Of a stretch of 5,860 nucleotides of DNA, positions 1 to 5,524 are shown piece by piece. Under the pieces are notes generated by a model. It saw only the letters and a program-made list of their open reading frames with translations, was not told the DNA's origin and did not search any database. Source of the stretch: an uncultured Pedobacter sp. (GTDB lineage Bacteria; Bacteroidota; Bacteroidia; Sphingobacteriales; Sphingobacteriaceae); NCBI GenBank assembly GCA_946478755.1, contig CAMLDJ010000328.1:1-5860 (forward strand), written 5' to 3'. The stretch's first letter is position 1. Each line of letters opens with the position of its first letter. The position numbers and the translations under genes are program-made.

Positions 1-382
1 ACTCCTGTTTAAGGCTCAGGGCTGCATTCAGTATACGGTGATCAAATTTCCCCTTGCCAAAAATTTGTTCCGCATCGAGTTTATCCGGCTTATTGTCCAT
101 CACCACTTTGAAACGTCCCTTTTTACTTCCGTTTAATGGCGTCCATTGATTCATGAGCTGATCTCCCGATGCGTTATCCATCAACCGGATAAAGCTGCGG
201 GCTTCCGCATTACGGGTCTCGTTTCCGTTTTTCATGTTGTCCAGCTCTTCCAGCACCTGGATCGGGATAGCGACGTCATGTTCCTGAAAATTTTTAAATG
301 CATTGTGGTCGTAAAGGATCACAGAGGTATCGAGGACGAAGATCTTTTGCTCTGGATGGGAATGTTTGACAGCTTTGCTCAT
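1..382 (-). CDS. PhoH-like protein with N-terminal PIN domain (5' part only)
   Basis: Reading leftwards from the ATG at 382, 127 codons are open to the window edge. An in-frame TAG six bases upstream (386-388) leaves this ATG as the only possible start. The first residues read MSKAVKHSHPEQKIFVLDTS, then VILYDHNAF, then IPIQVLEELDNMKNGNETRN. This is the N-terminal PIN domain of the PhoH2/YlaK type. Asp18 in the VLDTS motif, the Glu/Asp of LEELD near residues 47-49, and the Asp of KFDHRILNAAL near residue 115 fit the acidic metal-binding residues of PIN ribonucleases. In this family the PIN domain is followed by a PhoH P-loop ATPase domain, and such proteins are linked to RNA unwinding and cleavage. 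The ATPase part would lie beyond the window, so its presence is inferred. The protein should be cytoplasmic. There is no Shine-Dalgarno sequence, only an A/T-rich leader, as is usual in Bacteroidota. The family call is firm; the cellular role is not. Confidence 0.88.
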   Translation of the reverse strand, partial: MSKAVKHSHPEQKIFVLDTSVILYDHNAFKNFQEHDVAIPIQVLEELDNMKNGNETRNAEARSFIRLMDNASGDQLMNQWTPLNGSKKGRFKVVMDNKPDKLDAEQIFGKGKFDHRILNAALSLKQE

Positions 383-957
383 GATCTATAAAAATAGCAA
401 AAAAGATTTGCATCAATAAGGCTAAAAACAATTAAAGCACCCCGAAGAATACCCGTATAGAAAGTCAATACAGCTAATTAGCATAATCATAACCCTCTAG
501 GCATGCTGGACATGAATACGAAACTGTCGTATAAAAAGAAAACGGAGACTTTCCTCTTTCGATTCAAGTGCTCCGCTTTCACCTTTCTCCAGCCGTAGCT
601 GAAAGAAAAGTATCAATTCGATGATATACTTAACAATTCGTGGTATCCCTAGTTTCTAAAAACTTTGAAACCCGTTAAATTACCTTCCTGATTTATTCCG
701 TAGAATATTTCATTCCATGTGTAATGTCTGTTCCGGATTCAGTTCATTCCGTATACCTCTCGGCATTTGGCTTTTAGATTTCCTTCGCTGTCTCCTTTGA
801 ATTCCATCCCTTACTGATCCTTCGAAATTTCCCAGAATCGTTTCGCCCGGAGGCTCAGATTCTTTTTGGTATTTCTTCCAGACTGTCAAAGTACTTCGTA
901 ATTGATAGATCTAATATACGCAGAATAATTACTTTAGCCAAATATATTTAACTATAT
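383..957. other. Gene-poor intergenic stretch of about 575 bases
   Basis: No convincing gene is present on either strand. On the minus strand one frame stays open for about 67 codons (910 down to the TGA at 710-712). It lacks an ATG near its beginning; a TTG lies at 889. It contains protein-like runs such as WKKYQKESEPPGE and NELNPEQTLHME. Further along, a shorter open run near 600-490 contains MSSMPRGL. Neither matches a family I recognise. Short motifs recur between 700 and 760 (GGAATGAA twice and TACGGAAT twice on the minus strand). Bases 901-960 hold only about 12 G/C out of 60. The stretch must also contain the promoter of the leftward PhoH-like gene, but no clear Bacteroidota -33/-7 pair was found. 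It could be a decayed gene or mobile-element remnant, a dispersed repeat, or an origin-like region with the array that follows. Confidence 0.4.
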
Positions 958-1010
958 TTATTAACAAGTTTTTAACCGGTTTCTAACAGGTTTTCAACAC
1001 TTTATTAACA
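958..1010 (+). repeat. 11-base-phased array of DnaA-box-like 9-mers
   Basis: Five 9-mers sit with exactly two bases between them: TTATTAACA (958-966), TTTTTAACC (969-977), TTTCTAACA (980-988), TTTTCAACA (991-999) and TTATTAACA (1002-1010). The outer two are identical and 44 bases apart. A further AAC follows 10 bases on (1017-1019). The consensus TTNTNAACA differs from the usual DnaA box TTWTNCACA mainly at the sixth base, which is A here in every copy. The two-base spacing is that of the closely packed low-affinity DnaA sites known from E. coli oriC. The very AT-rich block at 901-957 abuts the array. The repeat geometry is seen directly; DnaA binding is a hypothesis. The array also lies just past the stop codon of the leftward gene ending at 1023. 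Confidence 0.65.
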
Positions 1011-1022
1011 ACATTAAACAGC

Positions 1023-3305
1023 CTATTTTTCCAGCTCCTCAATGGTAAATGCCCGCTCCCTGCCTTTAAGACGTTTACGGGTCTTCGACACTTCGTCTAC
1101 CGTAATTTCTCCCGCATTATTTTGCCATGAACCGCGGATAAAACTCAACACCTGGGCCACATCCTCATCAGATATCTCATCACTATGCCCTATTCCCGGC
1201 ATATCTCCTGCAATTTCAGGTGCTTCATACAAGTGTCCATTCACTTTTACCGGGCCCGTCAAGCCGTACAGTACGATAGAAATTAACTTCTCCTTAGCAC
1301 CTATAACCCATTCTGATTTGTTTAAGGGCGGCGCAAGCGAACTAATGCCATTGCCGTCTACAGCGTGACAGGTTTGACAGCTGGAAGCGAACAAGGCGGC
1401 ACCTTTAGGGTAGGCTTTGCTAAGCAAGAGCGGGTCCCGGTTCTTTTGTGCATTCTTTATCAGTGCAATCACATTTTTCAATTGTTTATGAATGACCAGA
1501 TTTGTATCCGGTAATTCAAGTGCTAATGCTGCAGCAAATTTTTCTTCGTTATAAGCCAGGTTACTCACAATGGCAGCAGCAACATACGGGTCGCTCGGAT
1601 AGCGCCGGGCCAGATCAATTAACAGATCCCGGGCAGCATCAGGGTTAAATGGCTTGATATAATTTGCTGCAAAAGCGATATACGGTGCAACCGTCCCTTC
1701 ATTCTTTTTGGCCAGCTCCGCGAGTGCATCGATATAGTACGAATACGATGTGCCGTTAATGACAGAAGGGATCACCGTTAAAGCTTGCAGTTTAATTGCC
1801 TGTTGATCGGATTTCAATAGATACAGCACCTCGTTAGTTTGCAGGGCTGACAAGCCTTCCAATACCCACATGGCATGGATGACCTTTAGCGGCTGGGCAG
1901 GATCTTTAATCGCCTTTCTCAAGTCAGGTATTGCCGATTTATATCTGCCATCAATTAATAGCTGCTGTGCCATATCGCGTACCAGACCGTTCTCATTCCC
2001 CAACAGGCGGACAAGTGCCTTCGGATCATTGCTGAATTTTACGGTATGGGCAGATTTACTTTTAGGAACTACTTTGTAAATCCGGCCGCATCCAAGCGGT
2101 TCAGTCAAGTTTCTACTCAGTATTTTATCCCTGAGATAAGGCGTTACATAAGTCTTGTGCTGGATGATGCCGCGGTACATATCTACAATATATAAGGCAC
2201 CTTCTAAACCATTGTATAAGCTTACCGGTCGGAAACGTTCATCTGTACTGGCCAGGAATTCTTTGTTCGCATAGGCCTGAACGCCGGTCACAACATAGCC
2301 TTTTTCAGTAAGGATATCGCGTTTAATTAAATTGGCAGCCGGTTCAGCGACAAAAGCGTTAAAGTCATATGCAGGTCCGAATAAGTTCCCGCGATAAATC
2401 ACAGGGCCACACGCAGCTGTAAAACTCCTCAAGCGCAGACTATCATCCAATACCCCCGGCATATAGCCCCTGTTTATACCCGGTGTTGGTCTGGCCGGAT
2501 ATACCCTGTTGTTTTTAACCGTCCTTTCCGAGTACCCATTTACCTGTTGCTGATTCGGATTGGAAGCGCCAAAACCAGGCGCGAAGTAATCACCCATCAG
2601 GTTGGTCGAATTGTCGTTATAATACAATCTGCCGTAATTGTCCTGGCTAATGCCCCACTGACCTCTGAAATGGGTATTTTCTATGATCCATCGGCTTCCT
2701 TTTTTCCGGTACCTCCGGGTAGACTTGGCATTGTAAATCCAGTTGTCCATCGCTCTCAGCAATCCATTTGGCTGATGCTCCACATTTCCTTCGTCGGCGT
2801 ATTTACCGTCGACCAATATTCTCTTTCCAGGTTTATCGTCTTTGATATCATAATACCAGAGATTGGGCGACTCCGCCACGAGGATACCGCCATCAATTAA
2901 ACAAATGGCTCTTGGCAATACCAGTGAATCCAGGAAGACCTTTCTGTCATCCATCAGTCCATCGCCGTTTTTATCTTCAAGGATAACGATCTTACCATTT
3001 GGCTTATCTTCGCCTTTGCCATAAACATCTGGCATGTAACCAACCATCTCTACCGCCCAGATGCGGCCTTTATGATCAAAAGTTAAAGCCACAGGTGCGG
3101 TTACCAATGGCTCCTCTGCTACCAGCTTTACTTCAAAGCCTTGCTCAACCTTCATCAGTTTAATAGCTGCTTCAGCAGGTATCACAGGCGAATTGGTCGT
3201 ATCTGGTAACAGCGATGTTTTAGCATCCGTAGTGCTTTTATAGGTCTGGCATTGATAAAGCGTAAAAACAACAACCGCTAAAATCGCATAAATATATAAT
3301 TTCAT
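1023..3305 (-). CDS. PVC-type heme-binding lipoprotein: propeller dehydrogenase-like domain, HEAT-like region, cytochrome c
   Basis: This 760-residue envelope protein has a hydrophobic leader (residues 4-18) ending in LYQC, so Cys19 is the likely lipid-attached residue, although the lipobox is not canonical. Residues about 52-415 match the putative membrane-bound dehydrogenase domain first described in Planctomycetes/Verrucomicrobia, a propeller fold related to soluble sugar dehydrogenases. It includes a calcium-type loop DKNGDGLMDD (111-120). Residues about 425-620 are helical and HEAT-like (for example LVRLLGNENGLVRDMAQQLL). Residues about 632-725 form a class I cytochrome c domain with CQTCH (Cys643, Cys646, His647) and a probable distal ligand Met702 in DMPG. 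The likely role is oxidation of a sugar-like compound with electrons passed to the heme; the substrate is unknown. The gene starts 5 bases after the rpiB stop (TAA-GTTTT-ATG), so the two are almost certainly co-transcribed. No terminator hairpin follows its TAG stop. Confidence 0.9.
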   Translation of the reverse strand: MKLYIYAILAVVVFTLYQCQTYKSTTDAKTSLLPDTTNSPVIPAEAAIKLMKVEQGFEVKLVAEEPLVTAPVALTFDHKGRIWAVEMVGYMPDVYGKGEDKPNGKIVILEDKNGDGLMDDRKVFLDSLVLPRAICLIDGGILVAESPNLWYYDIKDDKPGKRILVDGKYADEGNVEHQPNGLLRAMDNWIYNAKSTRRYRKKGSRWIIENTHFRGQWGISQDNYGRLYYNDNSTNLMGDYFAPGFGASNPNQQQVNGYSERTVKNNRVYPARPTPGINRGYMPGVLDDSLRLRSFTAACGPVIYRGNLFGPAYDFNAFVAEPAANLIKRDILTEKGYVVTGVQAYANKEFLASTDERFRPVSLYNGLEGALYIVDMYRGIIQHKTYVTPYLRDKILSRNLTEPLGCGRIYKVVPKSKSAHTVKFSNDPKALVRLLGNENGLVRDMAQQLLIDGRYKSAIPDLRKAIKDPAQPLKVIHAMWVLEGLSALQTNEVLYLLKSDQQAIKLQALTVIPSVINGTSYSYYIDALAELAKKNEGTVAPYIAFAANYIKPFNPDAARDLLIDLARRYPSDPYVAAAIVSNLAYNEEKFAAALALELPDTNLVIHKQLKNVIALIKNAQKNRDPLLLSKAYPKGAALFASSCQTCHAVDGNGISSLAPPLNKSEWVIGAKEKLISIVLYGLTGPVKVNGHLYEAPEIAGDMPGIGHSDEISDEDVAQVLSFIRGSWQNNAGEITVDEVSKTRKRLKGRERAFTIEELEK

Positions 3306-3310
3306 AAAAC

Positions 3311-3760
3311 TTATAGCTCCCCGTTTTCAATCGCTGTGATCTTGGCCAGTCTTTTCACATGACGTGCTTCGGCAGAGAATACTGCAGCTAAAAAAGCAAA
3401 AGCAATATCTTTTGCCAGCTCGATCCCCAGTACCCTTTCGCCCATACACAGAATGTTTACATCGTCGTGTTCTACAGACTGATGCGCAGAATAGGTATCA
3501 TGACATACTCCTGCCCGTATACCTTTGAATTTATTGGCTGCAATGCTTACCCCAACGGCACTTCCACAGATGAGAATACCCCGTTCTCCTTCATGGTTTA
3601 TGATTGCCCTGGCAACGTCTGCCGCATGATCCGGATAATCGCTAGGCAGTTCAGTGCTTGTGCCCAGATCAATCACTTCATATCCTTTTTCCTGCAAAGC
3701 GGGGATAAGTACACTTTTATATTTATAACCCGCATGGTCTGAACCGATAACTACTTTCAT
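3311..3760 (-). CDS. rpiB: Ribose-5-phosphate isomerase B
   Basis: This 149-residue protein is full length for the RpiB/LacAB family, which interconverts ribose 5-phosphate and ribulose 5-phosphate in the cytoplasmic pentose phosphate pathway; relatives act on allose or galactose phosphates. It opens with MKVVIGSDHAGYKYK, giving Asp8 and His9 of the substrate site. Cys65 in LICGSAVG is the expected catalytic base; the usual CGTG/CGTGIG loop is CGSAVG here, with Ser67 in place of Thr. His98 in SVEHDDVN matches the ring-opening His, and Arg133 and Arg137 match the phosphate-binding arginines of the E. coli enzyme. ANKFKGIRAGVC and NILCMGERVLG are further family signatures. It is the first gene of an operon with the cytochrome-bearing lipoprotein 5 bases downstream. 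That pairing may mean the real substrate is another sugar phosphate, which sequence alone cannot settle. The start is the only Met before the GSDHAG core; the leader is A/T-rich without a Shine-Dalgarno sequence. Confidence 0.95.
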   Translation of the reverse strand: MKVVIGSDHAGYKYKSVLIPALQEKGYEVIDLGTSTELPSDYPDHAADVARAIINHEGERGILICGSAVGVSIAANKFKGIRAGVCHDTYSAHQSVEHDDVNILCMGERVLGIELAKDIAFAFLAAVFSAEARHVKRLAKITAIENGEL

Positions 3761-3807
3761 TGTATGTGATTTCTTAATGTGTTAACGTTGATTTCTTAAA
3801 ATGCCCT

Positions 3808-3821
3808 AATGTAGCTACATT
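3808..3821. promoter_or_regulatory. 14-base perfect palindrome between divergent genes
   Basis: AATGTAGCTACATT is its own reverse complement. It lies in the 135-base region between the rpiB start (3760) and the lipoprotein start (3896). A T-run follows (3820-3827). A partial second copy, TGTAGCATTA, starts at 3836. The position between divergent promoters suggests a binding site for a dimeric regulator. A short hairpin terminator is less likely, because no gene reads into it from the left. No regulator is identified. Confidence 0.4.
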
Positions 3822-3895
3822 TTTTTTAATTTTACTGTAGCATTAACAAGAGATGATACGTCTCAGTTAGCGTTATCTTCACAAATACTAATCTT

Positions 3896-4609
3896 ATGAA
3901 CATGAATCTTTTTTCCAAATCCGTTAGGGTAAACTTTAAAAATCTGGGCGCAATTATTTTGATATCGGCCGGCCTGCTGCTTCAATCTTGCTCAAAAGAT
4001 TCTGCGCCTGCGCCGGAAGTGGCATTTTTAAGCATTACCAATACTTTCCCTTCGCTGGGAACTTTCAACATTTTTGTGAATCAAAGCCAGTTAAATACTG
4101 CTGGTGCGGTAGACTTTGGCGGAAGCAGCGGCTATTTCCAGGTTACACCAGGCAATCACAGCATCAAAGTCACTACGGCAAGTAGTAGCCAAAGTCTGAT
4201 TACGGAGAGCATCGCGCTGGAACCCAGCACCGTCAATTCGCTTTTTTTAATCGAAAACGAGGGCAATATGGATTTTCTTACAGTTAAGGATGAATTGGGC
4301 GATATGACCTCGGCCAAGGCTTTTGTCAGGTTTATCAATCTTTCTCCTGACGCTCCCGCATTGGATCTGGCTGTTAAAGACGGAGATGTGGTTATTGCGG
4401 ATAAAGCGTATAAAGCCAGCAGCGCATTTGTTGAAGTAGAAGCGAAAACCTATGTTTTTGAATTCAGAAACAAAACCAGTCAGGTGAATACAGCACTAAC
4501 CAGCACTGAATTTAAAGCCGGTAAATCTTATACAATAATAGCTACCGGCCTGACTACTCCGGGTGATACCGGACAGCCTTTTGGCAGCAAGATCATGATC
4601 AATCAGTAA
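3896..4609 (+). CDS. DUF4397 lipoprotein with two tandem domain units
   Basis: This 237-residue envelope protein has a signal peptide with hydrophobic core AIILISAGLLL and lipobox LQSC, so Cys32 is the lipid-attached residue. The following SKDS is only a weak match to Bacteroidota surface-export signals. After a short Pro/Ala linker there are two similar beta-rich units. The first (about 42-130) begins AFLSITNTFPSLGTFNIFV. The second (about 141-236) begins AFVRFINLSPDAPALDLAV, the typical opening of DUF4397. Both then have a small-residue turn, a strand ending in a charged residue (HSIKV; YVFEF) and a closing strand (NSLFLI; KSYTIIATG). DUF4397 proteins are common Bacteroidota outer-envelope lipoproteins of unknown function with an immunoglobulin-like or transthyretin-like appearance. 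A second ATG two codons in (3902) is an equally plausible start. The gene is divergent from rpiB and convergent with the next gene, sharing a terminator with it. Confidence 0.85.
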   Translation: MNMNLFSKSVRVNFKNLGAIILISAGLLLQSCSKDSAPAPEVAFLSITNTFPSLGTFNIFVNQSQLNTAGAVDFGGSSGYFQVTPGNHSIKVTTASSSQSLITESIALEPSTVNSLFLIENEGNMDFLTVKDELGDMTSAKAFVRFINLSPDAPALDLAVKDGDVVIADKAYKASSAFVEVEAKTYVFEFRNKTSQVNTALTSTEFKAGKSYTIIATGLTTPGDTGQPFGSKIMINQ

Positions 4610-4636
4610 CAAGATCTTTACTTCTCGGAAAAATAA

Positions 4637-4673
4637 AAAAGGGTGCTACATATTTCTATGTATGCACCCTTTT
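4637..4673. terminator. Bidirectional intrinsic terminator between convergent genes
   Basis: The stem is AAAAGGGTGC (4637-4646) pairing with GCACCCTTTT (4664-4673). The inner part, ACATA (4648-4652) with TATGT (4657-4661), closes a TTTC loop after a small internal bulge. A T-run lies on the right, and an A-run on the left (4629-4640) gives a strong T-run on the minus strand. It can therefore end both the lipoprotein transcript (stop at 4609) and the opposing gene (stop at 4696). Confidence 0.85.
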
Positions 4674-4683
4674 CGGTTTTCAT

Positions 4684-4696
4684 TGTGTGTGTGTGT
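4684..4696. repeat. (TG)6 dinucleotide repeat
   Basis: TGTGTGTGTGTGT directly abuts the stop codon of the minus-strand gene (TAA at 4698-4696). Copy-number slippage here would fall after the stop and would not alter the protein. It lies between the stop codon and the shared terminator. Confidence 0.7.
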
Positions 4697-5268
4697 TAAT
4701 GTCTGCCTCTTCCATGGCCTCTGTCATTCCCGCCGTGACCGTGGTCATCCCGGCCTCTATGGCTATCCCATTTACCATGTCCCCTGTCATTATCCCAGCT
4801 GCCGCGTCCACGGTCTCTTGAGTAATACTTTTTAGCTTGTCCTTTTGACATTCCATGTGGATGACCTTTTACCACATAGTATCTGGAGTCATTGCTATAT
4901 CGGATGACCTGCTGGCCTCCGTAATGTCTGTATCTGGAGTAAGTTACCCTGTCCCTGTCAAAATTCCGGTATGGATCTCTGGAATTGACGACTACCTTAT
5001 AGCCACTGTAAAGGTCGTAGCCCCTATACCTGGACGGAAGGGAAGCCGAGAATATCCACCTGGCATTATCCCTGTAAATAAACTGCCGCCTTGGAACATG
5101 GTAATAACATTCAATATCAGGCAGGTAGTAATAATCTACATAATCGTAACCCACAGGCCCCCATAACGGCTGCGAGCCGATATTTACGCTTATGCTCACT
5201 TGCGCTGCCGCCTGGTATGGCATCCATCCTATCACGCCGAGCATCCCTAATACTATTAACTTTTTCAT
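4696..5268 (-). CDS. Secreted Tyr-rich protein with Arg/His/Gly/Asp-rich tail, function unknown
   Basis: This 190-residue protein has a clear cleavable signal peptide (residues 1-22, MKKLIVLGML core, cut near YQAAA-Q23). The mature part should therefore be periplasmic or exported. The body (23-135) is rich in aromatic residues, with GPVGYDYVDYYYLPDIECYY at 37-56, then RRQFIYRDNARWIFSASLPS and YRGYDLYSGYKVVV. I associate this body with small uncharacterised secreted proteins common in Sphingobacteriaceae. Residues about 150-190 are a low-complexity tail of RGRG, DRGHGK, RDDHGHGG and RGHGRGRH type, very basic and His-rich. It could bind metals, polyanions or nucleic acid; this is speculation. 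There is a single Cys (54) in the mature protein. The gene is transcribed alone, is convergent with the DUF4397 gene and shares their terminator. It is divergent from the two-component operon on the right. The ATG at 5268 fits the signal peptide exactly. Confidence 0.85.
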   Translation of the reverse strand: MKKLIVLGMLGVIGWMPYQAAAQVSISVNIGSQPLWGPVGYDYVDYYYLPDIECYYHVPRRQFIYRDNARWIFSASLPSRYRGYDLYSGYKVVVNSRDPYRNFDRDRVTYSRYRHYGGQQVIRYSNDSRYYVVKGHPHGMSKGQAKKYYSRDRGRGSWDNDRGHGKWDSHRGRDDHGHGGNDRGHGRGRH

Positions 5269-5308
5269 AGCCCTAATTATTTAATGTTTCATTTGTGTGT
5301 TGTTAAAT

Positions 5309-5337
5309 CAAATCTCTATACCGAACATGAAATCAAA
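5309..5337 (-). promoter_or_regulatory. Candidate Bacteroidota promoter for the secreted-protein gene
   Basis: Read on the minus strand, TTTG (5337-5334) is followed after 17 bases by GAGATTTG (5316-5309). This is a 7 of 8 match to the Bacteroidota -7 element TANNTTTG with an acceptable -33 TTTG. It would leave a leader of roughly 35 bases before the ATG at 5268. It is the best pair in the region but rests on consensus matching only. Confidence 0.35.
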
Positions 5338-5388
5338 ATGAATTTTTATAATTATTTGATATATTTTCCTTTTTCATGTTAAATTCAT
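5324..5388. repeat. Paired inverted repeats in the divergent control region
   Basis: AACATGAAA (5324-5332) is the reverse complement of TTTCATGTT (5372-5380), and ATGAATTT (5338-5345) is the reverse complement of AAATTCAT (5381-5388). The right-hand copies also contain TTCAT twice at exactly 11-base spacing (5373 and 5384), the geometry of OmpR-family response-regulator sites. The left copies overlap the candidate promoter of the leftward gene. They may be regulator sites shared by the two divergent genes. Confidence 0.4.
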
Positions 5389-5434
5389 CTTCCCACCACA
5401 ACTTTGTATTGTCTGTGTGGCGCAGATCGTAGTG

Positions 5435-5460
5435 CAGCTGTTCTTTAGGCAGAACACCTG
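5435..5460 (+). promoter_or_regulatory. Leader hairpin 1
   Basis: CAG-C-TGTTCT (5435-5444) pairs with AGAACA-C-CTG (5451-5460) around a TTAGGC loop, with one C/C mismatch. It lies 22 bases before a second, stronger hairpin and upstream of the small exported-protein gene. It may be part of a structured 5' leader or of a small RNA ending at the second hairpin. Confidence 0.35.
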
Positions 5461-5481
5461 TTGTTTTAGATAGGGTGCGTT

Positions 5482-5507
5482 AGTTTGCCTCCTAAAGGAG
5501 GCAAACT
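5482..5507 (+). promoter_or_regulatory. Perfect 11-base stem-loop before the Lys-rich peptide gene
   Basis: AGTTTGCCTCC (5482-5492) pairs perfectly with GGAGGCAAACT (5497-5507) around TAAA. The right arm holds AAAGGAGG, a textbook Shine-Dalgarno core, fully paired with CCTCC. It lies 23 bases before the ATG at 5525, too far to act as a normal ribosome binding site. The element could be an operator, a terminator of a short upstream RNA (the T-run after it is only TTT), or a leader structure. A 7 of 8 match to the -7 promoter element (TTAGTTTG, 5480-5487) overlaps its left arm. Confidence 0.55.
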
Positions 5508-5524
5508 TTCCATATATTTACATC

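Noticed and set aside
146..391. Plus-strand open frame of 81 codons
   Set aside because: It lies antisense to the PhoH-like gene, whose PIN-domain reading is clear, and has no recognisable protein features.
578..606. Hairpin-like CAGC/GCTG with CTTTC/GAAAG around 578-606
   Set aside because: The core stem has only four pairs, the outer arms need bulges, and no T-run follows on either strand.
963..1019. Reading the AAC-phased array as a CRISPR array or terminator
   Set aside because: The units are 11 bases with no spacers of CRISPR length, and there is no self-complementary stem of useful size.
1042..2900. Three plus-strand open frames (1042-1368, 1870-2079, 2547-2900)
   Set aside because: All are antisense to the continuous 760-codon cytochrome lipoprotein gene, with no leader sequences or known motifs.
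3467..3742. Plus-strand open frame of 91 codons
   Set aside because: It is antisense to rpiB, whose catalytic residues are all in place.
3852..3866. GAGA...TCTC inverted repeat upstream of the DUF4397 gene
   Set aside because: Only four bases pair, which is expected by chance in a window of this size.
3988..4338. Small open frames at 3988-4185 (+) and 4156-4338 (-)
   Set aside because: Both overlap the DUF4397 lipoprotein gene in other frames and show no coding character.
4855..5166. Plus-strand open frame of 103 codons
   Set aside because: It is antisense to the secreted Tyr-rich protein, which has a clean signal peptide and aromatic-rich body.
5497..5501. GGAGG as ribosome binding site of the Lys-rich peptide gene
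   Set aside because: It is 23 bases from the ATG, is buried in a perfect stem, and no alternative start codon lies at the proper distance.
5513..5520. TATATTTA as a -7 promoter element
   Set aside because: It ends only four bases before the ATG, and the nearest TTTG is 25 bases away, too far for a normal Bacteroidota promoter.
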